DNA of 64,000 nt from positions 31,717,001 to 31,781,000 of the forward strand of contig NC_134013.1 in the NCBI RefSeq assembly GCF_040712315.1, given 5' to 3'. Positions 56,870 through 64,000 of this stretch are shown piece by piece (position 1 is the stretch's first letter; each line of letters opens with the position of its first letter). The DNA comes from Castanea sativa (taxonomy: Eukaryota > Streptophyta > Magnoliopsida > Fagales > Fagaceae). The notes below the pieces were generated by a model. It saw only the letters and a program-made list of their open reading frames with translations. It was not told where the DNA came from and did no database searches. A program made the position numbers and the translations under genes.

Positions 56870-58499
56870 GCCAAAATGCCCTTGGATCCACTAAATTAAT
56901 TAAAATACACTTCTAATGACCAAAAATACCTCGAAACCCCCAAAATGACCAAAATACCATCGAAATGTAAAAAAAAAACCAAAATACCCCAAAAATTCTA
57001 AAATGAGCTAAAATACTAAAAAAAACCTCTGAAATTACCAAAAAAACCCTAAAACCTCTAAAATAACCAAAATACACCTGGAATTTCTTAAAAGACAAAA
57101 AATCCCCCAAAATCTTTAAAATGAGCCAAAATACCAAGAAACCTCTAAAATGACTAAAATACCTTGAAACCTCTAAAGTGAGCCAAAATACCAAAAAATC
57201 TCTAAAATAACCACAAATATCCTGAAACGTCTAAATAACCAAAATATCCTCGAAACTTTCAAAATGACCAAAATACCCTTAAAACCTAAAAAATGACCAA
57301 AAGCCCCTAAAAGCCTCTAAAACGAAAAAAAAAAAAAAACTTGAAACCTCTAAAACAATCAAAATACCCCAAAACCTCCAAATCACTGAAATAGCCTTGA
57401 AATCTGAAATACCCTTGAAACCTTTAGAATAACCAAAATACTTTTGAAACCTTTAAAATGACTAAAATACCTCTAAACCTCTAAAATGATCAAAATATAC
57501 TCGAAGCCTCTAAAACGACCAACATGCTCCTATACCTCTAAAATGACCATAATACCCCTGAAAATATTTAAAAATATCGAAATACGCTCGAAACCTTTAA
57601 AATGACCAAAATACCGTCAAAATCTTTTAAATGACCAAAATACCTTTAAACCTCTAAGCCCTTGTTTGGGAGGAGAGAATAGAATGGAACGGAATGAAGA
57701 AAATAAGTTTAGATATTCTTTTCTTCCCTTGTTTGGGAATTTTAATAGAGGGAATGGAAAGTTCCTTCCATTGTTTGGGAGTTTAAGTGGGAGGGAATGG
57801 AATGAGTAGGAGGGAATACTCATTCATCTCTATTCCCTTAATACATCAAATTTCATTCTCCCCCCCCCCCTGAAATTGGGAGAAATTGGAAGGAATGAAA
57901 TTAGATTTAATGAATTTTTTACTAAAACTCCAAAAAATGCCCCTATATGTTCAACCCTTTATTTTAAAATAGAGGTCTAATAGTAATATTGTCATAAAAT
58001 GATTTCATTCATTTCCCTCTATGTTACTCCCAAACAAGGTTACTTACATTCCGTTCGTTTGCATTCCATTTTCATTCCTTTATTTTAAAACATTCAAATA
58101 AGGTTACTTAATTTTATTCCATTCTTTTTTTTTTTCCCCTTGCTTAAATACATTCCATTCTATTCCCTTATAAACTCCCAAGCAAAAATTAAGATAACCA
58201 AAATATACCCGGAACCTAAAAAATGACTAAAATAGCCCTAAACCTCTAAAATGATTGAAATACCCTTAAAATATCTAAAATGACCAAAATACCCCTGAAA
58301 CCTCTAAGATGACCAAAATATGTCTGAAACCTCTAAAATGACAAAAAAAAAAAAAAAAAAATGAAACCTCTAAAACTATCAAAATACTTTGAAATATCTA
58401 AAATGACTAAATTACCCTCGAAACCTTTAAAATAACCAAAATATCCCTAAATCTCTAAGATGACAAAATACGACTAAAACCTCTAAAATGACCAAAATA
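56870..58499 (+). repeat. left arm of a degenerate tandem array (A+C rich)
   Basis: Around 30-bp units of the type cctctaaaatgaccaaaata plus ccctcgaaa are repeated dozens of times with heavy divergence and almost no G on the plus strand. Interrupted by a MITE at 57658-58189. Confidence 0.88.
57658..58189. mobile_element. Harbinger-like non-autonomous element (532 bp) with TAA duplication
   Basis: The left end gcccttgtttgggag and the reverse of the right end (cttgggagt) are imperfect inverted repeats, continued by aatagaatggaa and ttccattctatt. TAA is present on both sides (57655-57657 and 58190-58192). Internal ggaatgg/ccattcc stretches and a second internal ctcccaaacaagg suggest a composite foldback. 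Confidence 0.7.
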
Positions 58500-58534
58500 G
58501 AAGTTTGAGAGTATTTTGGTCATTTTAGAAGTTT
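58477..58534. repeat. orientation switch point: 23-bp hairpin
   Basis: Left arm 58477-58499 (aaacctctaaaatgaccaaa ata) pairs with 58512-58534 at 22 of 23 positions across a 12-nt loop, gaagtttgagag. Confidence 0.92.
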
Positions 58535-58539
58535 CTTTT

Positions 58540-58560
58540 GGGGGGGGGGGGGGGGGGGGG
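58540..58560 (+). repeat. poly(G)21 tract
   Basis: A run of 21 G directly right of the switch point. A shorter G12 run lies near 59362. Confidence 0.9.
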
Positions 58561-58850
58561 TTGGTCATTTTGAGGTTATTTTGGTCATTTTAGAGGTTTG
58601 CTGTGTATTTTTAACCATTTTGAGGTATCGAGGGTAATTTGATCATTTTAGAGATTTTATTATATTTAGATCATTTTAGAGGTTTTGTAGTTTTTTGGTC
58701 ATTTTAAAGTTTTAGGGCTATTTTGGTTATTTTAGAGGTTTTGGAGTATTTAGTCATTTTAGAAGTTTCGTAATTATTTTTTGGTCGTTTTGAGGTTTCA
58801 ATGAGTATTTTGGTTGTTTTAAAGGTTTGGAGATATTTTGGTAAATTTAA

Positions 58851-58990
58851 GGGGGTGTTTGGTAGATTAGTTCTAACACATTTTCACACATTTTAAACAA
58901 TATTACACACATTTTCACACACTTTTGCACTCACACGTATATCAAAAACACCCAAATAATATAACTCAAACTCCTCTCCTAAATACCCCC
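58851..58990. mobile_element. Tourist/Harbinger-like MITE (140 bp) with TAA duplication
   Basis: Ends gggggtgtttggta and tcctaaataccccc are inverted repeats. TAA flanks both sides (58848-58850 and 58991-58993). It interrupts the keto-rich right arm and contains a cacacattttcacaca tract. Confidence 0.8.
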
Positions 58991-59790
58991 TAAAGGTTTC
59001 TGGGTAATTTTGATCATTTAGAGATTTTGAGTTATTTTTGGTCATTTTAGTAGTTTTGGAGTATTTTTGGTAGTTTTAAAGGTTATTGGTCATTTTTTAA
59101 AGGTTTTAGGGGTATTTTGAAGTTTTAGTGTATTTTGGTCATTTTAATTGTTTGAGGGGCATTTTCATAATTTGGTTTTAGTTTTTAGGGGTATTTTGGT
59201 AATATTTGAGGTGTTAGCGAGTATATTGGTCTTTTAAAAGTTTTAAGGGGTATTTTGGTCATTTTTGATGTTTAGGGTTGATTTAGTCATTTTTAAATTT
59301 GCAAGGGTAATACTCATTTTTAGGTTTCGGGGTATTTTTGTATTTGTTTTTTTTAAGGTTTTGGGGGGGGGGGGGTATTCGGTCAATTTTTAGGTTTCAG
59401 GGGCATTTCAATCATTTTTTAGGTTGCTTGATTATTTTGATAATTGTATAGGCTCTAAGGGTATTTTGATCATTTGTAGGTTTCAAAGGGTATTTCAGTA
59501 ATTTTGTTTAGCTTCATAGAGTATTTTTTGTTTGTTATTTTTTAGGTTTCAGGGTCATTTCGACTATTTTTAGGTTTTAAGGGTATTTTGGAGATCTCTA
59601 GGGTATTTTTGTCAGTTTGTAGGTTTCTTAGTCATTTTTTAGAATCTAAAGATATTTTGGTAATTTTTGATGGTTTTGGGGCATTTGGGCCATTTTGGAA
59701 ATTTACGGGCAATTTGGTAATTTTATATTTATGGGTATTTTGACCATTTTAAAGGTTCTAGTGGTGTTTTTATTATTTATATTTATTGAT

Positions 59791-60511
59791 TGATGAGGAT
59801 AATTTTTGATTGATTGGTATGGGGGTGCCCAAAAGGTAGGACCGACCCCCAAAAGGTATGACCGACTCCTGAAATGGATGACTGACCCCTGAAATGGATG
59901 ACTGACCCCGAAAGAGATGACCGACCCCAAAAGAGATGACCGGCCCAAATGGGATGACTGACCCCAAAAGGGATGACCAACCTTAAAAGGGATGACCGGT
60001 CCCAAAAGGGATGGCCGATCCCATGGCCGACCCTAAAAGGGATGACCGACCTGTGGGCCGATGAATTAGGCAATTCTCAATCTTGATAACCCATCCCCCT
60101 AGGGTTTTCATGGGGCTTACATGGGGCCCACTCACGCATCCTTGCATGAAAATTACTTGCATCTCATGACCAAAGGCCCTACCACGCAATCAGATCTCTT
60201 ATATATGGAAAGGTGATACTGAGTATCTTAGGACTCTTCTCTTTACAAGGAAATTCTCCCATATCAAGGGATTCGGGTCAACTTTCTACCACTATATAAA
60301 CCATAAACCTTACCCTTCTTGAGTTTTGTGAACCTCCCTAGCTCTTGTACTCCTAAATTCTTGGAGAGTCTTCCATTACTGATTTAACCTTCGGAGGGTC
60401 TTTGGCCGATACTGCACCGGTGCCTTTTGATTGGTTCTTCTCTTTTATTCTTCAGGTACATCCATTGGCACGTGTGTGGACGATCATCTCACTGACAATT
60501 TTTGTGCATCA
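59791..60511 (+). repeat. 5' LTR of the second Tat element (about 721 bp)
   Basis: Starts TGATGAGGATAATTTTTG and ends TTTTTGTGCATCA. The primer-binding site follows within five bases. Its start and end resemble the solo LTR at 52066-52499. Left flank is ttgat. Confidence 0.75.
59830..60055 (+). repeat. tandem array of about 20-bp units inside the LTR
   Basis: About eleven diverged units of the type gggatgaccgaccccaaaa near the start of the LTR. Confidence 0.9.
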
Positions 60512-60514
60512 TAA

Positions 60515-60532
60515 GTTGGCGGCGTCTGTGAG
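60515..60532 (+). other. primer-binding site of the second Tat element
   Basis: TTGGCGGCGTCTGTGAGAA, close to the TGGCGCCGTCTGTGGGAA-type site used by Tat elements. Confidence 0.7.
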
Positions 60533-60829
60533 AATGAGTGATAAGCCATATTACTGTTCCAAAGACAAAGAGTTGTATGGTCCTAACACGATCAATGACT
60601 ATCATAAACTAAGAGCTCGAAAACCCACCCAACGCCATGGAGAAGCAAGTACAAACCCTTGCTACGGCGGTTGAATGAATCACTAAACGAAATCATGTGC
60701 TGGAGCGAAAGTTGGGCTAGCAGAACACACAACATTTGAATGATCAAAATGACAAATAGGGCAGTGGCGAATGCAACAACAACTGTCCTTTAATGAACGA
60801 TCACCAGGAAAGGGACGACCAAGATGAAA

Positions 60830-61600
60830 GCATTTGAGTGGACTGACGAATGCCAAAAAGCATTTGAGGAACTAAGGCGTACCTCGCATCTCCACCACTT
60901 CTCAGTCCATCCAAACTCGATGAAGAGCTTTCCCTCTACTTGGCCGTATCCCCCATGGCTGTTAGTTTAGCTCTTATCCAAAAGGGGGATCGTGCGCAAT
61001 TACTTGTATGCTACACCAGCCAAGCGCTTAGGGGAATGGAAGAAAGATATCCCCCCTTGGAGAAGTTGGCCTTTACTCTTATCATGGCTATTCACAAGCT
61101 TAGGCCATACTTTGAAGCACACACCATAGTAGTTTAGACGAACAAACCCCTCGGCCCAAGTATTAGTTGACTTCATCGCAGAATTTACGACGAATAAGGC
61201 AAAAGGCTGGGGGGGCAGCTCTATGGAAGGTTTGAACAGACGGATCATCCAACAGACATGCTGGAAGGACCAGAGTAGTCCTGCAATCTCTTGATGGGGA
61301 TGTCATAGAGTGTGCAGTTCGACTCTAGTTCCCGATGACCAATAATAGAGGTAAGTACGAAGCTGTACTAACGAGACTTGACTTAGCCAAAGCAACTGGG
61401 GCCTCATCAGTCGTCATCCATAACGACTCCCAAGTTGTCATCAGGCATATCAACTGAGACTATGAAACCAAGGGAGAGCACATAAAGAAGTACCTTAGCA
61501 TTGTCAAGAGATGGACAAAAAAATTTTTTGTAGTAGAATTTGTACAAGTCCCATGAAAAGAAAATGAACATGCTAATTGATTAGCTAAGGCTGCATTTGC
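60830..61600 (+). pseudogene. RNase H domains of the second Tat element
   Basis: FEWTDECQKAFEELR at about 60833 starts the RT-connected RNase H. CYTSQALRGMEERYPPLEKL (61006-61068) and KLRPYFEAHTIVV follow, with a frameshift between. From about 61150 to 61600 the second RNase H can be traced (FIAEFTT, KATGASSVVIHNDSQVV, a degenerate VPKE-type end). Stops and shifts are frequent. Confidence 0.8.
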
Positions 61601-61639
61601 AACACATGACTATTGGTTGTTTGGTACTATCCTTCACCG

Positions 61640-62280
61640 AACACTCCCCTGCCATTGAGGAATTGAAAATACAAGTGATATCAACAAGTATTGATTAGAC
61701 GATTTCGATAACCTTTTACCTAAAAAATGGGACGCTTCAAGAGGACCACAACGCGTCTCGAAGGTCAAAAAGTTCGAGCATCGCACTTTGTGTTGATAGG
61801 AGAGGTTTCTTCCAACCATACCTAAGGTGTTTGATCCCCGACGAAGCGGACTATGTCATGAGGAAAGTCCATGAAGGGTTGTGTGGAAACCACTCAAGGG
61901 CATGATCGTTGGTCCACAAGCTTGTATAAGTAGGGTACTATTAGCCTACCATGCAGAAAGATGCCCAATCCTATGTAAAAGCATGCGACAAGTGCCAACA
62001 CTTTAGCAAGATCTCATGGCTAAACACTACGAAGGGAAGAACGAAGAAGGGATCCGTTTACATTTGGATCTACTAGATAAGGTCAGGGCAACTGTTGAAC
62101 AACGAATGACCCATTATCAAGGCCTCATGGCTAAACACTATAATGCCAAGGTTAAACATTGACACTTCAACATTAGGGACCTTGTTTTAAGGAAAGTGAC
62201 CACGGCCGCCAAGGATCCCGCACAAGGAAAGTTAGGATCCAACTAAGAAGGACCATACAGAATCATTGATTGCAATTGAA
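61640..62280 (+). pseudogene. integrase remnant with catalytic core deleted
   Basis: The zinc-finger region is recognisable at about 61840-62010 (MRKVHEGLCGNHS, then ACDKCQHF). It is followed directly by the C-terminal part at about 62045-62265 (LDLLDKVRATVEQR, MAKHYNAKVKH, RDLVLRKVTTAAKDPAQGKL, EGPYRII). The DDE core is missing between them. The phrase ctcatggctaaacacta occurs twice, at about 62014 and 62125. Confidence 0.82.
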
Positions 62281-62284
62281 AGAG

Positions 62285-62480
62285 GACCTAATCCTCATCC
62301 CAACGGGATTAATCGAGAACCAAGGATGCCCACAGGCACCTAACCCTCATCCCAACGGGATGGATTGGCAACCAAGGATGCCAATGACACCTAATCCTCA
62401 TCTAAAACTAAGTCTTACCTATAGGATGAAGCGATGATCAAGGATGCCTATGGGCATCTGATCTTCATCTGAAGACTAAG
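62285..62480 (+). repeat. 3' array A, period about 52-64 bp
   Basis: Phrases cctaatcctcatcccaacgg and accaaggatgcc recur three to four times. Confidence 0.8.
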
Positions 62481-62489
62481 TCCTACCTA

Positions 62490-63204
62490 CAGGTGGACAA
62501 ACTACCAAAGTCACCTACGAGTGGACAGTCCAACGTAGAGTCATTCCCAAGAGGGAAAGACAATGACTAAAGTCGCTTGTAGGTGGACGAATGACCAAAG
62601 TTGCCCACGAGTGGACAGTCCAACATAAAGTCATCCTTAAAAGGGAAGGACAATGGCCTAAGTCGCCTACGGGTGGATGAACAACTAAAGTCACCTACGA
62701 GTGGATAGTCCAACATAAAGTCATCCTTAAGAGGGAAGGATAATGACCTAAGTCGCCTACGGGTGGATAGATGACTAAAGTTGCCTACGGGTGGATGGTC
62801 CAATGTAAAGTCATCCCTAAGAAGGAGGGACAACGACCAAAGTCACCTATGGGTAGATGGTCCAACGTAAAGTCATCCCTAAGTGGGAAGGACAACGACC
62901 AAAGTCGCCTAGGGGTGGATAGTCCAAAGTAAAATCATCCCCAAGAGGGAGGGACAACGACCAAAGTCACTTATGGGTCCAAGAGGGAAGGACAATGACC
63001 AAAGTCACCTATGGGTGGATGAACGACAAAAGTCGCTTACGGGTGGACAGTCCAAAGTAAAGTCCTACCCAAGAGGGAAAGACAACGACCAAAGTCATCT
63101 ATGGGTGGATGGTCCAAAGTAAAGTCTTACACAAGAGGGAAAGCTGACGACCAAAGTAAAGTTATCATCGAGAGGGAAGGACGATGACCAAAGTCACCTA
63201 TGGA
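62490..63204 (+). repeat. 3' array B, period about 90 bp with shorter variants
   Basis: About eight to ten units built from acctacgggtggacagtcca, acgtaaagtcatccctaaga and gggaaggacaatgaccaaag. Confidence 0.9.
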
Positions 63205-63410
63205 TGAACAAACGAACCAAGCCACCCAAGAGTGTCTTGGTGAAAATTCTAAGTCTTCCTACCGACAGGTGGAGGGACGAACCAAGCCACCCGCAAGTGA
63301 CTTGGTAAAAAATCTAAGTCTTCCTACCGACAGGTGGAGTGACGAACCAAGCCACCCACGAGTGCCTTAGAAAAAGATCTAAGTTTTCCTATCTACAGGG
63401 TGAAAAATGA
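63205..63410 (+). repeat. 3' array C, period about 65 bp
   Basis: Three units of acgaaccaagccaccc with aagtcttcctaccgacaggt. Confidence 0.88.
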
Positions 63411-63999
63411 ACCAAGTCATGAAGGTGATGAATGATCCAAGAAATCCTCCAAAGATGATTGACTCAAGTAGAGATCGTCTAACTAAGTCATGAAGGTGAT
63501 GAGCGATCCAATAGATCCTCTAAGGATGATTAACTCGAGTAGAGATCATTTAACCAAGTCACCAAAGTAACGAATAATCCAAGTGATCCTCCAAAGATGA
63601 TCAACTCAAGTAGAGATCATCTAACCATGTCACCAAGGCGACAAACGATCCAAATGATCCTTTAAAGATGGTCGACTAGAGTAGAGAGCATCCAACCGAG
63701 TAACTAAAGTGACAATTGATCCAAGAAATCCTTCAAATAGGATCCACTCAAATAGAGATCTTCGAACCAATTCATCAAGGTTACGAACAATCCAAGTGAT
63801 ACTCCAAAGATGATTGACTCAAGTAGAAATTATCGAATCGAGTAGCCAAGGTGACAAAAGATCCAAGTAACCCTTTAAAGACGATTGAGTCAGATAGCGA
63901 TCCTCCGATGACAATTGAATTAAGCAATGATCCTCCAATTAAGTCGCTAAGATGACCTAAAAAACTAGCCAATGATTGGTATGCGTAAGTGGTGGTCAT
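63411..63999 (+). repeat. 3' array D, period about 70-75 bp, runs off the window
   Basis: About eight units built from gatccaagtgatcctccaaa, gatgattgactcaagtagag and atcatctaaccaagtca. Confidence 0.9.
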
Positions 64000-64000
64000 C

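Larger units (their letters stand above)
58500..59785 (-). repeat. right arm of the array, reverse orientation (G+T rich)
   Basis: The same unit in reverse complement (ggtattttggtcattttaga plus ggttt), with almost no C on the plus strand. Interrupted by a MITE at 58851-58990. It becomes more diverged to the right and ends at the Tat LTR. Confidence 0.85.
59791..63999 (+). mobile_element. second Tat-lineage element, internally deleted, cut by window edge
   Basis: LTR (59791-60511), primer-binding site, a short leader, RNase H, integrase fragments, and then a long non-coding 3' region of tandem repeats that runs off the window. Gag, protease and reverse transcriptase are missing between about 60700 and 60830. 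Related to, but not the same copy type as, the element at 1-4103. Confidence 0.88.

Noticed and set aside
56913..57194. 93-codon Phe-rich frame on the minus strand
   Set aside because: Shadow of the A+C-rich tandem array; repetitive and not conserved in frame between units.
62567..62833. 88-codon frame with internal protein repeats
   Set aside because: Artefact of array B whose unit length happens to be a multiple of three over part of the array.
62490..63204. Regular direct repeats reminiscent of a CRISPR array
   Set aside because: Plant nuclear retrotransposon context. Units are contiguous and diverged, with no constant repeat plus unique spacers and no cas genes.

Overview
This is nuclear DNA of a eudicot plant, probably a woody species. 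It has spliced GT-AG genes, AT-rich spacers, many microsatellites, and a heavy load of plant retrotransposons (Ty3/gypsy Tat lineage, Ty1/copia, LINE, SINE) and MITEs. Nothing here fixes the family or genus.

I can support three host genes. (1) A five-exon reticulon-like B protein on the minus strand (5935-7803, 292 aa). (2) A two-exon membrane-associated kinase regulator (MAKR) gene on the plus strand (27936-29492, 478 aa). (3) An intronless LEA_2 / NDR1-HIN1-like membrane protein on the minus strand (54550-55215, 221 aa). They are 20-25 kb apart, share no operon-like logic and do not appear to work together.

Layout from left to right. 1-4103: the 5' part of a decayed Tat-lineage gypsy element on the minus strand, with its LTR. 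4104-5934: AT-rich spacer with short duplications. 5935-8315: reticulon gene and promoter. 8316-20960: long spacer with a LINE 3' end, two SINE-like elements, a purine-rich degenerate repeat, a second LINE tail with target-site duplications, and several poly(T) tracts flanked by direct repeats. 21010-23100: two solo LTRs with perfect 5-bp target-site duplications. 24136-27143: a copia deletion derivative with an internal inversion. 27734-29500: MAKR gene. 31139-37631: another solo LTR, MITEs, a SINE-like element and a GC-ended hAT element. 38026-44800: a near full-length LINE split by a solo LTR. 44801-47560: retrotransposon leader-like non-coding DNA. 47660-49745: a copia derivative whose only coding remnant is a short gag-like ORF. 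51350-52499: paired hairpin units and a solo Tat LTR. 54550-55542: LEA_2 gene and promoter. 56870-59785: a 2.9-kb degenerate satellite-like array that reverses orientation at its centre and carries two Harbinger-type MITEs. 59791-63999: a second Tat element lacking gag, protease and reverse transcriptase, with four successive tandem arrays in its 3' region.

I found no obviously new multi-gene system. The strongest unexplained structure is the inverted, strand-asymmetric array at 56870-59785. The inverted copia derivative (24136-27143) and the serial tandem arrays at the 3' end of the second Tat element are next.
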